Shown here in pieces: positions 23,039-32,126 of a stretch of DNA of 64,000 nucleotides; the first letter of the stretch is position 1, and each line of letters starts with the position of its first letter. A program made the translations under genes and the position numbers. The notes under the pieces were generated by a model. That model saw only the letters and a list, made by a program, of their open reading frames with translations. It did not search any database and was not told where the DNA came from. The DNA lies in NCBI GenBank assembly GCA_009695195.1, contig SIBJ01000012.1, positions 1 to 64,000 of the forward strand, given 5' to 3'. The DNA is from Pedosphaera sp. (GTDB lineage Bacteria; Verrucomicrobiota; Verrucomicrobiia; Limisphaerales; JADLHS01).

Positions 23039-24742
23039 TCAGTTCTTCAACTGCGCGCCATTTTGCACCGCGTAGAGATGCGTCATGGTCGCGACGTAGA
23101 GCACGCCGTTGGCCGCCGTCGTCGTGGCGCTGATGGGGGTGACGAGTTCCATTTCGGAGAGGACTTTCTTTTCCTTGCCCGCGGCGAACACGTAAAAATT
23201 TCCGCTCCGCGTGCCGAGATAAACTTTTCCGTCGGCCACGAGTGGCGAGGCCCAGACTTCGCCTTGAATCGCGTGCGTCCAGTGCGGCTTGCCGGTCCGC
23301 GCGTCCACGCAGTGAAACGTGCGGCCGCAATCCGCGATGAACACCAGTCCGTTGTGGACCGCCGGCGTGGACATGACGTGCTTCTCCAGCGGATACGACC
23401 ACACGAGGCTGTTCGTGGTGATGTCGCCGGTCTTCGTGGCGTCAAGGCACTTGAGCCACGCTTCATTCTTGCCCCACCAGATATCGCCGCCGCCCGCGAC
23501 GTAAAGGCGGTCGGCGACGAACGCGGGCATTCCGTAAAGGTTGCTGGGGCCTTCGCGGCGGTTGCTGTTGAATTTGTGAACATCCGTCTTCGGCGCGGTC
23601 GGATCGAAGTCGAATTGAAAAACTTTTTTCAACGTCGCGACAGCGTTCGTAGCCGCCGACGTGAGGAGGCGGTCTTTGAACGTGGTCGGTCGGTCCGCCT
23701 CGTCACCTCGGCGGCTACGAAACGGTTCGAAAGCGTAAACCACTCCGTTCCCGCCGCAGAAAAAAATCAACTCCCGGCCGTTCACCTTCCCCAGCGAGGG
23801 CGACGCCCAGGTGTTGTGAAAAACATTCAGCGCGATGTGTTCGTCGTCGCGCGCGAGAAGTTTGCCAGTGGTCTTGTCGAGCACGACGAGGCTCGGTGCG
23901 TCGGGCGCGCGCACGCGTTTGTGGGTGTTGTCCACGCCCGAGGCGGTGTTCAAATAAAGTTGGTCGCCGTGAATGAGAATCGAACTGTGCGCGGCATCGT
24001 GCGGCCAGATGCCCGCATCGGAAACCAGATCGAACTTCCAGAGAATGTCCGCGTCCAGCGGGCCGGGTGCGAGAAGCTTTCCGTCGGCGGGCGGCCGCAA
24101 TGGTTCCGGTCGCGTCTCCGCGCCAACCTCGCGGCGCGGCGGCGAACCGGCGGGCGCGGGCGAAGTCATGTACGCGGCCTCATCGCGGAACGGTCCGTCG
24201 TTGCCGTCAGCCAGACCTTTCACGTCGAGGCAGAGTACGGCGCCGCGATTGTCCACGAGATAAACGCGGCCCGCCCCGATGCCCTTGTCGGGGTCGCCTT
24301 CAACGGTGGCGGTCGAGGACATGCCCATGTTCGGCCAGTCCATGTAGGCGTCCTCGTCGCGTTTGGGCACGACGAGTTGCCAGAGGAGGCGGCCAGTTTT
24401 TTCGTCGAAGCACATGAACACACCGCGATCGCCCTGATGCTTGGGGTCGCGCGGCTCGTTGTTGTTCGTGCCGATGAAGACGCGTCCGCCCGCGACGATG
24501 GGCGTGGAATGATTCTGTGAGCCGAGCTTCGCAACCCACTTGATGTTCTTCCCCGTCGCCGGATCAAATGAGTCGGGCAACCCGCGCTCCGCCGAAACCA
24601 TGTTGCGCGACCATGCCTGTCCCCACTGCGGTTGGTCGGCGGCGAGCACGCAAGGATGCCAGGCTCCCGCAGCCAGACCGGCGCACAAGAGCGAACCCAG
24701 AAAAGTTTTTCCGAACGGTGACAACACCAAAGGGAATCCCAA
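23039..24742 (-). CDS. Secreted PQQ-type beta-propeller protein
   Basis: 567 residues, start TTG 24742 or the in-frame GTG at 24727. The N-terminus is a signal peptide (FLGSLLCAGLAAGAWHPCVLA). The body consists of PQQ-like propeller blades: STPIVAGGRVFIGTNN, GRVYLVDNRGAVLCLDVKG, TPAVHNGLVFIADCGRTFHCVD, ASPLVADGKVYLGTRSGNFYVFAAG. Such proteins in this phylum are often annotated as outer-membrane assembly BamB-like or pyrrolo-quinoline repeat proteins, usually without enzyme activity. A 74-bp palindromic element (23647-23720) lies in frame between two blades and encodes RSRRGDEADRP and RLLTSAATN. The gene converges with vsr and its stop is 4 bp from the vsr stop. Confidence 0.85.
   Translation of the reverse strand: MGFPLVLSPFGKTFLGSLLCAGLAAGAWHPCVLAADQPQWGQAWSRNMVSAERGLPDSFDPATGKNIKWVAKLGSQNHSTPIVAGGRVFIGTNNNEPRDPKHQGDRGVFMCFDEKTGRLLWQLVVPKRDEDAYMDWPNMGMSSTATVEGDPDKGIGAGRVYLVDNRGAVLCLDVKGLADGNDGPFRDEAAYMTSPAPAGSPPRREVGAETRPEPLRPPADGKLLAPGPLDADILWKFDLVSDAGIWPHDAAHSSILIHGDQLYLNTASGVDNTHKRVRAPDAPSLVVLDKTTGKLLARDDEHIALNVFHNTWASPSLGKVNGRELIFFCGGNGVVYAFEPFRSRRGDEADRPTTFKDRLLTSAATNAVATLKKVFQFDFDPTAPKTDVHKFNSNRREGPSNLYGMPAFVADRLYVAGGGDIWWGKNEAWLKCLDATKTGDITTNSLVWSYPLEKHVMSTPAVHNGLVFIADCGRTFHCVDARTGKPHWTHAIQGEVWASPLVADGKVYLGTRSGNFYVFAAGKEKKVLSEMELVTPISATTTAANGVLYVATMTHLYAVQNGAQLKN
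23647..23720. repeat. In-frame palindromic element (GTAGCCGCCGACG family), copy 3
   Basis: Arms TCGTAGCCGCCGACGTGAGG ... and CTCGTCACCTCGGCGGCTAC on the other side. 74 bp. Same family as copies 1 and 2. Confidence 0.8.
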
Positions 24743-24844
24743 CGCGATCGAATCAACAAGAATTCTTTGAAGGGCTTGGAACCTCCGCGACGTTGATTCG
24801 CGCCATGCTTTACACCCCGAAACTCCCGGTCTATTCTCGCCCGC

Positions 24845-25044
24845 ATGAAGCCCGCGAAGTTTTTTCCCGTCGTGACGCTTGCGGCCGCATTCCTCGGATT
24901 GATTTCCTGCGCCACGTCAACGCACGCCATCAGTCCAAACGCCCAGTGCCGACTTGGTCACGCCCGGACATGGATTTTTTCCTGCACGGCTCGATGAGCA
25001 CGGAGATGGCGCCGGAGCGTGTGCTGCGGGCGTTGGCAACTTGA
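24845..25044 (+). pseudogene. Short lipoprotein-like reading frame, probably broken
   Basis: ATG 24845 opens a lipoprotein signal (MKPAKFFPVVTLAAAFLGLI, lipobox LISC at Cys22), but the frame stops at 24997 after 50 residues. The +1-related frame continues as RPDMDFFLHGSMSTEMAPERV to a stop at 25044 and looks more protein-like, which suggests a frameshift in a longer ancestral gene. No family recognised. The rest of the 357-bp gap before the next gene holds nothing else I can name. Confidence 0.35.
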
Positions 25045-25099
25045 CGGCGTGCGGCAATTTCCCATTGGCACACAAATCGCGTGGGCCTATTCTTCCACC

Positions 25100-25846
25100 G
25101 TGGGCAAAGCTTGGTTTGGCCCGTTCGCGCTGGCCGGGAGTTTTCTCCTGGTGTTGGGCTGCGACAATTCCGCCGGGCGCCGCGTGGTGGAAACGGACTT
25201 CGCGACTGCCCGCGCACATATGGTCGCGCAACAACTGACCGCACCGGATCGGGGCATCACCAACCCCCGGGTCCTGGCTGCCATGGACAAAGTGCCGCGG
25301 CATGAATTTGTGCCGGAGGGTTTCCGCGATCGCGCTTACGGCGATTATCCCCTTCCCATCGGCCACGGCCAGACGATCTCACAACCGTTCATCGTCGCGT
25401 TCATGACGGAGAAACTGGAGCCGATGCCTGGCGACAAGGTGCTCGAGATCGGCACCGGCTCGGGCTATCAGGCCGCCGTGCTGGCGGAACTGGTTCGCGA
25501 AGTTTACACGATTGAAATCATCGAGCCGCTGGCGCGCCGGGCGGAAGCGGATTTGCAACGGCTCGGTTACACGAACGTCATGGTCCGGGCCGGCGACGGC
25601 TACCAGGGCTGGCCCGAAGCCGCGCCGTTCGACGCCATCATCGTCACGTGCGCTCCCGAGCAAGTGCCGCAACCGTTGGTGGATCAGCTCCGGGAAGGCG
25701 GACGGATGATCATTCCGGTCGGCCCCGAAGGCGACCAGGTGTTGCACGTTTTGCGAAAGAAGGGGAACCAGGTCGAGCAACGCGCGGTGTTGCCCGTGCG
25801 GTTCGTGCCGATGACCGGCGGGAAGGACGCGAACGTGAAACGATGA
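25100..25846 (+). CDS. pcm: Protein-L-isoaspartate O-methyltransferase-like, lipoprotein form
   Basis: 248 residues from the GTG at 25100 (the frame is open from 25019). The catalytic body is a clear PCMT: MVAQQLTAPDRGITNPRVL, VPRHEFVPEGFRDRAYGDYP, IGHGQTISQPFIVAFM, then the SAM-binding LEIGTGSGYQAAVLAEL and GDGYQGWPEAAPFDAIIVT. These enzymes methylate isoaspartyl residues of aged proteins. The unusual point is the N-terminus: LAGSFLLVLGCDNS reads as a lipoprotein signal, implying export to the periplasm, where S-adenosylmethionine is normally absent. If the true start is the Met before VAQQL, it would be cytosolic. I favour the export reading because similar lipobox-bearing PCMTs occur in Gram-negatives, but I am not sure. 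Confidence 0.82.
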   Translation: MGKAWFGPFALAGSFLLVLGCDNSAGRRVVETDFATARAHMVAQQLTAPDRGITNPRVLAAMDKVPRHEFVPEGFRDRAYGDYPLPIGHGQTISQPFIVAFMTEKLEPMPGDKVLEIGTGSGYQAAVLAELVREVYTIEIIEPLARRAEADLQRLGYTNVMVRAGDGYQGWPEAAPFDAIIVTCAPEQVPQPLVDQLREGGRMIIPVGPEGDQVLHVLRKKGNQVEQRAVLPVRFVPMTGGKDANVKR

Positions 25847-25890
25847 ACTCTCCTTCCACGAACGGCGAGGAATCCTTTTGGAATAAGAAA

Positions 25891-25918
25891 TTGACAGGTC
25901 GCGCCAAAAAACTATGCT
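25891..25918 (+). promoter_or_regulatory. Sigma-70-type promoter
   Basis: TTGACA (25891-25896), a 16-bp spacer and TATGCT (25913-25918), 18 bp upstream of the next start codon. The -35 box is a perfect consensus. Confidence 0.6.
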
Positions 25919-25935
25919 GACGGCGAGAAAAAGTT

Positions 25936-26358
25936 ATGGCCGAAAACATGCCCAACACCCCGACTGGTGCCGTTCCTCCCAAGAAGGAAACCGGCAAGGT
26001 CCAGCCCAAGAAAGAAACCGTCCGCATCAATCTGCCGCCCAAGCCCACGGCGGCGCCGACGATCAAATTGCCGACGCTGCCACCCGGCGGTCCGACCGGC
26101 GCCGGTGCGGCACCCATGGCGCCCGCTGCCGCGTCACATGCGGCCCCTGCCATGGCCCCGCGCGCCGCGGCTGCACCCCTGGCACAACGACCCGCCGCCG
26201 CGCCTGCCACCTCAACGCCCCGGCCGGCGGCTGCGGCAGCTCCAGCGGCGCGCACGGTCAGCGGGTTGGACACGGCCCTCGCGGTCATCGCGATGGTGCT
26301 CGCGCTCGCGGCCGTTGGGACGACGCTTTTCCTGCTTTACGGAATCACGACGAACTGA
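25936..26358 (+). CDS. Pro/Ala-rich protein with one C-terminal membrane anchor
   Basis: 140 residues. The first 105 are low-complexity, rich in Pro, Ala and Lys (PPKKETGKVQPKKETVRINLP), predicted disordered. A single membrane helix closes the protein (LDTALAVIAMVLALAAVGTTL), followed by only seven residues, so it is a tail-anchored type. No family recognised; similar proteins are common in Verrucomicrobia. A good promoter lies just upstream, and trxA follows 35 bp downstream, probably in the same transcript. Confidence 0.75.
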   Translation: MAENMPNTPTGAVPPKKETGKVQPKKETVRINLPPKPTAAPTIKLPTLPPGGPTGAGAAPMAPAAASHAAPAMAPRAAAAPLAQRPAAAPATSTPRPAAAAAPAARTVSGLDTALAVIAMVLALAAVGTTLFLLYGITTN

Positions 26359-26393
26359 GTTCGGGAAGGAATTTCAGATTTTTCAACGCGCCT

Positions 26394-26729
26394 ATGGCTT
26401 CACCGCTGATCGTCACGCTCACTCAGGATAATTTCGCCCAGGAAATCACCCAGTCTCCGGTTCCCGTGCTCGTGGATTTTTGGGCGGAATGGTGCGGCCC
26501 GTGCAAAATGATCGCGCCCGCGCTGGATGAACTGGCGGATGAATTCGCCGGCAAGGTCAAGATCGCCAAGCTCAACGTGGACACCGAGCAGTCGCTCGCC
26601 GTGGAATATCGCGTGAGCGGCATCCCGATGTTTTTACTTTTCAAAGGCGGCCAGATTTCCGCGCAACAGGTCGGCATTTCCGGCGGCAAGGCGAAGCTCA
26701 AGTCGCTGCTCGAAGGGGCGCTCGCGTAA
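26394..26729 (+). CDS. trxA: Thioredoxin
   Basis: 111 residues. Cytosolic disulphide reductase, with active site WCGPC in LVDFWAEWCGPCKMIAP and the cis-Pro loop SGIPMFLLFKGG, both canonical. The start at 26394 (MASPLIVTLTQDNF) gives the standard length. The frame is open upstream through the neighbouring gene, but that is antisense-like noise of the high-GC sequence. Confidence 0.95.
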   Translation: MASPLIVTLTQDNFAQEITQSPVPVLVDFWAEWCGPCKMIAPALDELADEFAGKVKIAKLNVDTEQSLAVEYRVSGIPMFLLFKGGQISAQQVGISGGKAKLKSLLEGALA

Positions 26730-26736
26730 CATTTCG

Positions 26737-26756
26737 CGCGACGGCGCCGTCGCGCC
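26737..26756. terminator. GC-rich hairpin after trxA
   Basis: Perfect 20-bp palindrome GCGCGACGGCGCCGTCGCGC, 7 bp past the trxA stop, without a T run. Possible terminator or transcript-end stabiliser. Confidence 0.3.
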
Positions 26757-26787
26757 GGCCCGGTCGCGCGGACAGTAAACCACATTT

Positions 26788-27801
26788 GTGGTGATGATTT
26801 TCACGCCACGCCAATTCACTCAGCGCGCCGAGCTGTATCACCAACTCGCGCAGCTCACCTCCGCCGGCATCGGTCTTCTCCGCGCGCTCGAACAAATTCA
26901 GCGCCACCCGCCCACCGCGTCCTTTCGTGGGCCATTGCGGCAGGTGATCCTGGAACTAGGCGGCGGCTACACGTTCACCGAATCGTTGCAGCGCGCGGGC
27001 AACTGGCTGCCGGAGTTTGACGTCGCGCTGCTGCACGCGGGCGAACACAGCGGGCGGCTCGATGTCTGTTTCCGAGTTCTCGCCGATCACTACGAAGACC
27101 GCGCGCGCATCACGCGGCAAATGATCGCTGATCTCGCCTATCCGGTCGCGCTGGCGCACTTCGCGGTTTTCATTTTTCCGTTAGTAGATTTTTTCCAGAC
27201 CGGAAACGTCGTGGTTTACGCGGCGAGAACCCTCGGTATCCTGCTGCCGATTTATGCGGCCGTCGCGCTGGTAATTTTTGCGTGTCAGGGCCGGCACGGC
27301 GAACGGTGGCGCGCGGTGATCGAGAGCTTGTTGCGCGGGGTGCCGGTCCTCGGCACCGCACGGCGCTACCTGGCGCTGGCGCGGCTGGCCGGCGCGCTCG
27401 AAGCGCTCATCAGTGCTGGCGTTACAATCATTGAAGCGTGGGAAATCGCGGTGCGCGCGTGCGGCTCGCCCGCCATCCGCCGCCAGGCGACGACGTGGAA
27501 ACCCGAACTGGTCAGCGGCGCGACCCCGGCGGAAATGGTCGTGGCCAGCGGGATGTTTCCGGAAATGTTCGAGCATCTTTACATGACCGGCGAGCAGACG
27601 GGAAAGCTCGATGAATCGTTGGGCCAGCTTCAGCGCTACTATCAGGAGGAAGGCACGCGCAAAATGCACGCGGCGGCGCAATGGTTTCCGCGATTGATTT
27701 ATTTGCTGGTGGCGCTCGCGATCGGCTACAAGGTCATCCAGTTTTGGATGGGCATCTATGGTCCGAACAGCGACCTGGGCCGGATCCTGAACGGAAATTG
27801 A
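26788..27801 (+). CDS. Type II secretion/type IV pilus inner-membrane protein (GspF/PilC-like)
   Basis: 337 residues. Two copies of the T2SSF domain are visible: the first near 10-125 (FTQRAELYHQLAQLTSAGIGLL, LLHAGEHSGRLDVCF), the second near 190-300 (LARLAGALEALISAGVTIIEAW, HLYMTGEQTGKLDESL). Three hydrophobic segments lie around 120-140, 150-170 and 305-325. GspF/PilC proteins form the platform of the assembly machine in the inner membrane. It stands alone here, without an ATPase or pseudopilin gene next to it; the pilMNO/secretin cluster at 36.6-41.3 kb may be its partner. Shorter than the usual 400 residues of PilC. Confidence 0.85.
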   Translation: MVMIFTPRQFTQRAELYHQLAQLTSAGIGLLRALEQIQRHPPTASFRGPLRQVILELGGGYTFTESLQRAGNWLPEFDVALLHAGEHSGRLDVCFRVLADHYEDRARITRQMIADLAYPVALAHFAVFIFPLVDFFQTGNVVVYAARTLGILLPIYAAVALVIFACQGRHGERWRAVIESLLRGVPVLGTARRYLALARLAGALEALISAGVTIIEAWEIAVRACGSPAIRRQATTWKPELVSGATPAEMVVASGMFPEMFEHLYMTGEQTGKLDESLGQLQRYYQEEGTRKMHAAAQWFPRLIYLLVALAIGYKVIQFWMGIYGPNSDLGRILNGN

Positions 27802-27843
27802 TTCCGCTTTGCCGCGGTACCGTTCACGGTTAGTTTTTTTCGT

Positions 27844-29004
27844 GTGACCATCGAACAAATCCTTGCCGACGAACCGTTGCGCCAGCGCGAGTTCCCCGTC
27901 ACGCGCGAAAAAATCTTTCTCGGGCACGCCGGCGATTGCCCGCTGCCCGCGCGCGTGGCGGCGGCGGTCGCGGATTACGCGCGGCAAGCCACCACGAACG
28001 ATCAGGAGACGCTCGTCTTTCCGGCGCTGCTCGAAGACGGCCGCAAACTCGGCGCGCAATTGTTGAACTGCCAGCCGGAGGAGGTTTCGTTCGTCGGGCC
28101 GACTTCCCTCGGGCTGAGTCTCGTCGCCAGCGGCCTCAAGTTCCGGCGCGGCGAGAACGTGCTCATCTATCACGACGATTATCCCTCGAATGTTTATCCG
28201 TGGCTGGCGCTGGCGGAGCAGGGCGTGGAGGTGCGGTTGCTCAACACCCGCGGCCTCGGCGTCATCCGCCCGCGCGATGTGATGGGGCAGGTGGACGAGA
28301 ACACGCGACTCGTCGCGCTGGCGTCGTGTCATTTCATCAGCGGCTACCGGTTGGAACACGCGGCCATCGGAAAAAATCTACGGGAACGGCAAATTCTTTT
28401 CTGCCTCGACGCGATCCAGACGCTCGGCGCGTTTCCGACGACCGTGGAGCACGTGGATTTTCTCGCGGCGGACGCGCACAAATGGCTGCTCGGCCCGTGC
28501 GGCGCGGGGTTGCTTTACGTCCGGAAGGAAATCCAGGAGCGGCTCAATCCGCCGGTCTATGGCTGGCACAACGTGCGGTGTCCGAATTATGTGGCGCAGG
28601 AACAGATCGTCTGGCGCAGCGGGGCGAAAAAATTCGAGGCCGGCACGCAGAACTGGCTTGGGGTCGTCGGACTGGTCGCGGCGCTGCGGCTGGCGTTGGA
28701 GCTGGGCGGGGAGAACATCGCGGCGGAGTTGTTACGCAAGCGGGCGTGGCTCGTGCCCGCGTTGGTGGCGAAGGGCTGCACGGTGTTGAACGCGGATGTG
28801 CCGGTGGAAAACGCCAGCGCCATCGTTTCGTTCTCCAAGCCGGGCGAGGACCTAGCCGCGTTGCACGCGAAGCTTCTCGCGGTGAACATCGTGACTTCAC
28901 TGCGGACCGATCGCGCGGGACAGAAATATCTGCGGCTCTCACCGCATTATTACAACACGGACGCGGAGTTGCGGCGGGTGGTCGAACTGCTCCCGCCGTC
29001 TTAA
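27844..29004 (+). CDS. Class V aminotransferase (cysteine-desulfurase-like)
   Basis: 386 residues, GTG start. PLP-dependent fold type I: the cofactor lysine is in AADAHKWLLGPCGAGLLYV (Lys near 217), with SCHFISGYRLE and DAIQTLGAFPTTVEHVDF before it, as in class V enzymes such as NifS/SufS, kynureninase and isopenicillin-N epimerase families. No catalytic Cys loop of a cysteine desulfurase is obvious, so the reaction is open. It is monocistronic. The stop codon lies within an inverted GATTAAGATT-type repeat. Confidence 0.8.
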   Translation: MTIEQILADEPLRQREFPVTREKIFLGHAGDCPLPARVAAAVADYARQATTNDQETLVFPALLEDGRKLGAQLLNCQPEEVSFVGPTSLGLSLVASGLKFRRGENVLIYHDDYPSNVYPWLALAEQGVEVRLLNTRGLGVIRPRDVMGQVDENTRLVALASCHFISGYRLEHAAIGKNLRERQILFCLDAIQTLGAFPTTVEHVDFLAADAHKWLLGPCGAGLLYVRKEIQERLNPPVYGWHNVRCPNYVAQEQIVWRSGAKKFEAGTQNWLGVVGLVAALRLALELGGENIAAELLRKRAWLVPALVAKGCTVLNADVPVENASAIVSFSKPGEDLAALHAKLLAVNIVTSLRTDRAGQKYLRLSPHYYNTDAELRRVVELLPPS

Positions 29005-29060
29005 TCGTAATCTTTTTCGCTCGGGGGATTAAGATTACGATGAAGATTAAGATTAAGAAC
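29001..29060. repeat. TTAATCGTAATC / GATTACGAT inverted repeat at convergent gene ends
   Basis: TTAATCGTAATCTTTTT faces AAGATTACGATGAAGATTAAG. It contains the aminotransferase stop and could work as a bidirectional terminator (the left arm ends in five Ts) towards uspA on the other strand. The right part repeats GATTAA units. Confidence 0.55.
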
Positions 29061-29067
29061 TTGGCCG

Positions 29068-29496
29068 CTACTTCTTTTCCGCGCGCACCAGCAGAACGGG
29101 GATCGTGCTCTTGTGCCGGACTTCGTTGATCGTGCTGCCGTAAATGATGTCGCCGATCAAACGATGGCCGTGGCTCGTCATGGCGATGAGATCGCAGTTT
29201 TGTGATTCGGCGGTGCGCAGAATTTCCTGCGGCGGATCGCCGAGCGCGAGCTGGCAGGAAACTTCCAGCCCCTGGGCGCGCAATTTCGCCGCGGCCTCGT
29301 CCAGATATTTCCGGTCGGCTTTCATCTCCTCGGACTCGGCGAGTTTGAGCTGGTCGAAATTGCGCGCCGCCCAGCCGTCGGCCACGTGGATGAGCAGCAG
29401 GTGCGATTTGAAATGGCGCGCCAGTTCGGCCACGTGCGGCAGCAGGCTGTGATCGGCGGCGGTGGCGTCGAGGGCGACGAGGATTTTGCGATACAT
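29068..29496 (-). CDS. Universal stress protein (UspA family)
   Basis: 142 residues, single Usp domain. MYRKILVALDATAADHSLLP opens the fold and the ATP-binding motif GHRLIGDIIYGSTINEV lies near the C-terminus, so it is probably of the nucleotide-binding type. Role in stress survival inferred from the family. It faces the aminotransferase gene and lies 61 bp from a small membrane protein gene on the same strand. Confidence 0.9.
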   Translation of the reverse strand: MYRKILVALDATAADHSLLPHVAELARHFKSHLLLIHVADGWAARNFDQLKLAESEEMKADRKYLDEAAAKLRAQGLEVSCQLALGDPPQEILRTAESQNCDLIAMTSHGHRLIGDIIYGSTINEVRHKSTIPVLLVRAEKK

Positions 29497-29557
29497 GAGC
29501 GTGATGCGTGGCTCGGGTTGCGTATGGCGTGTTGCGTCAAGGGGCCATGGTACGTGA

Positions 29558-29818
29558 TTAGTCGCGACCGGCGGCTAGATCGTTCCAGCCGCCCCAGGCG
29601 CGCGTCCAGACTTTTGTTTTCCGGCGGTAAAGAAAATGCACCAGAGTTCCCGCCACCGCCAGACTGGCGAGCGTCCACCAAAACCACGCGCGGTCGTGAA
29701 ATAACGCGACGCCGGCGAGAATGGTCGTCCATTTGAGGATGCGGAACCAAACCGGTTGCGCGTGGCGCGAGAAGGCGACGCGGGCTTCGCGGCGGAGGGC
29801 GTGGGCAAGTGTGTTCAT
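29558..29818 (-). CDS. Small two-helix membrane protein
   Basis: 86 residues with two hydrophobic segments (WFRILKWTTILAGVALF and AWFWWTLASLAVAGTLVHFLY) and a basic C-terminus. No family recognised. It follows mntH by 13 bp on the same strand, so it may belong to the manganese-uptake transcript. Confidence 0.65.
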   Translation of the reverse strand: MNTLAHALRREARVAFSRHAQPVWFRILKWTTILAGVALFHDRAWFWWTLASLAVAGTLVHFLYRRKTKVWTRAWGGWNDLAAGRD

Positions 29819-29831
29819 TCAGTTCCCGTTT

Positions 29832-31202
29832 CTACTTTCCACCGGTCAGCCAGGCGGTGAGGCCGAAGGTGTCGGCCAGCAGTTTCACGTTGAGCACGAT
29901 GATGATGGCGGCGGTGAGCCACGCGAGCAATTTCACCCACGTCGGGCTGGCAAACTCGCCCATCTTGCGCCGGTCGCTGGTGAAGAGCACGAGCGGAACG
30001 ACGGCGAAGGGCAGTTGCAGGCTCAGGATCACCTGGCTTAAGACCAGCATGTCGGTCGTCTTGCTCTCGCCATAGACGGCGGTGACGATGACGGCGGGAA
30101 TGATGGCGATGAGCCGGGTGATGAGCCGGCGCAGCCACGGGCGCAGGCGGATGTTCAGAAAACCTTCCATCACGATCTGCCCGGCGAGCGTGCCGGTGAG
30201 CGTGGAGTTCTGGCCCGACGCGAGCAGCGCCACGGCGAAGAGGGTGCTCGCGATGGTCACGCCCAGCACGGGCGAGAGGAGTTTGTGCGCGTCCTGGATT
30301 TCCGCGACGTTGTGCGCGGTGCCGTGAAAGGTCGCGGCGGAAACGATGAGGATGGCGGCGTTGATGAAGAGCGCGAACATGAGCGCGACGGTCGAGTCAA
30401 TGGTGGCGAACTTGATCGCCTCGCGCCGGCCCTCGGACGTCGGCTCGTATTTGCGCGTCTGCACGATGGACGAGTGGAGGTAGAGATTATGCGGCATCAC
30501 CGTCGCGCCGAGAATGCCCATGGCGATGAAGAGCATCTTCGGATTGGAGACGACCTCGAACTTGGGCAGAAAGCCGCCGAACACCGCGACCATGCTGGGT
30601 TGGGCAAAAATGATTTCCGCCAGGAAACAGCCGCCGATGGTGACGATGAGCGTGATGACGAGCGCCTCGATGTAACGAAATCCCTTGTTCTGAAGAAACA
30701 TCACCACCAGCACGTCGAGCGCGGTGATGCACACGCCCCAGATCAGCGGGATGCCGAAGAGCAGATTCAACGCGATGGCCGAGCCGACGACTTCCGCGAG
30801 ATCACAAGCGCAGATCGCCGCCTCGCAGAGCAACCACAGCACAATGGACACGGGCTTGGAATAATGGTCGCGGCACGCCTGCGCGAGGTCGCGGCCGGTG
30901 ACGATGCCGAGCTTGGCGCAGAGCGATTGCAGGAGGATCGCCATGAGGTTCGAGATGAGGATGACGGACAACAGCGTGTAGCCGAATTGCGAACCGCCCG
31001 CGAGGTCGGTGGCCCAGTTGCCCGGGTCCATGTAGCCGACGGCGACGAGATAACCGGGGCCGGAGAACGCCAGCAGCTTGCGCCAGAAGCCGAAGGACTT
31101 CGGGACCGGGATGGTGCGATTGACTTCCGAAAGGCTCGGCGTGCCGGCGGGCAAACGCCAACCGGCGTCAGCGCTCTTGGGTTCGGGTGGAGTTTGATTC
31201 AT
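29832..31202 (-). CDS. mntH: Nramp-family Mn(II)/Fe(II) transporter
   Basis: 456 residues, about 11 membrane segments. The Nramp metal-binding motifs are intact: DPGN in [15 protein letters not shown] (first helix) and [15 protein letters not shown] (sixth helix), with the Met that selects transition metals present. It imports Mn(II) or Fe(II) with protons at the inner membrane. Its ATG overlaps the stop of the upstream outer-membrane-type gene (ATGA), which makes a translationally coupled pair behind a DtxR/MntR-like palindrome at 32127-32148, so metal-dependent repression is likely. Confidence 0.92.
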   Translation of the reverse strand: MNQTPPEPKSADAGWRLPAGTPSLSEVNRTIPVPKSFGFWRKLLAFSGPGYLVAVGYMDPGNWATDLAGGSQFGYTLLSVILISNLMAILLQSLCAKLGIVTGRDLAQACRDHYSKPVSIVLWLLCEAAICACDLAEVVGSAIALNLLFGIPLIWGVCITALDVLVVMFLQNKGFRYIEALVITLIVTIGGCFLAEIIFAQPSMVAVFGGFLPKFEVVSNPKMLFIAMGILGATVMPHNLYLHSSIVQTRKYEPTSEGRREAIKFATIDSTVALMFALFINAAILIVSAATFHGTAHNVAEIQDAHKLLSPVLGVTIASTLFAVALLASGQNSTLTGTLAGQIVMEGFLNIRLRPWLRRLITRLIAIIPAVIVTAVYGESKTTDMLVLSQVILSLQLPFAVVPLVLFTSDRRKMGEFASPTWVKLLAWLTAAIIIVLNVKLLADTFGLTAWLTGGK

Positions 31203-32086
31203 GGCTTTTGCTGGCTCCGTCGGAATGAATGTTCGATGGAAAGGTAAAGGAAGACGCCGTAGTCAGGCGCGTCGCCCGTCAAGCCGACCGGGACGGCCAC
31301 GCCGACGACCACCTGCGCGCCACCGTCAAAATTGAAGGCCTTGCGCAGGCCCGGCGAAATCACGGCGGAGAATTCGTGGCGCAAATTCCCGCCCGGTTGC
31401 GGCGTCTGATTCCAGCCGCCGACCCACTCCACCAGAAAGTGAAGATCGCGCGTCGCGGCGTAAATGGCGCTGGCCCCGAGATTGAAATGCCACAGATCGC
31501 GCCCGACGGCGGAAGCGGCGTCGGGCAGAAGGGTGGCGCCGGCGTTCAGATGCGCGAAGGCTTTGTCGCCGAGGGCCGTGCTGAATGGGAGATTGATCTG
31601 GTAGCCGAGCGTGTCCTCGCCGAAGCCGAGGCGTTTGTCGCCGGTGGGCAGGATGAGGCTGAAGCGTGGCGCGAACGCGCGCAGAGTGCGTTCGTCGAAC
31701 CAGGCTTGATAGCGATAGTTGAGCAGCACATCGCCCACGCCATCGTCCGACTGGCCGCCACCGCGCACGAAGTTGTAAGGCACGGTGTAGCTGAGTTGAT
31801 GGGTCTGGCTGAACAACGGCCACTCCTGCGTGAAGGCAAACGCCAGGCTCACACTGTCCGCTCCCGCCTCGCGGTCCACTCCATAAAGCGCGGTGAAGAT
31901 GTGCTGCACGACGCCGGCCTCCTGATTGTAGGCTTCCTCGACGAGAAAAGAGTTGTCGAGAATTCCGTCCACATTGCGGCCTTCCGCAATGGCGCTGGCG
32001 GCTCCGAAGCCGAGCACCCCGGCTACGAGCAGGGCAGCTCCGGCATGGCCACGGCCTTTCCCCGCGCTTCGTTCAAGGTTCTTCAT
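31199..32086 (-). CDS. Outer-membrane beta-barrel-like protein coupled to mntH
   Basis: 295 residues from the ATG at 32086. Signal peptide [20 protein letters not shown], then alternating beta-strand sequence ([56 protein letters not shown]) ending [12 protein letters not shown], typical of the MetA-pathway/transporter-like barrel group (similar to Pfam 13557 as I remember it). No function is proven. Translational coupling with mntH suggests an outer-membrane route for manganese or iron. The in-frame extension to 32128 is not needed. Confidence 0.7.
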   Translation of the reverse strand: MKNLERSAGKGRGHAGAALLVAGVLGFGAASAIAEGRNVDGILDNSFLVEEAYNQEAGVVQHIFTALYGVDREAGADSVSLAFAFTQEWPLFSQTHQLSYTVPYNFVRGGGQSDDGVGDVLLNYRYQAWFDERTLRAFAPRFSLILPTGDKRLGFGEDTLGYQINLPFSTALGDKAFAHLNAGATLLPDAASAVGRDLWHFNLGASAIYAATRDLHFLVEWVGGWNQTPQPGGNLRHEFSAVISPGLRKAFNFDGGAQVVVGVAVPVGLTGDAPDYGVFLYLSIEHSFRRSQQKP

Positions 32087-32126
32087 GGGAGCGAGCCTAG
32101 CGGGGATTAAGTTTAATGCAAGCAAC

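Noticed and set aside
26737-26756. Operator for trxA
   Set aside because: It lies behind the gene and pairs as a simple GC hairpin; terminator or stabiliser is more likely.
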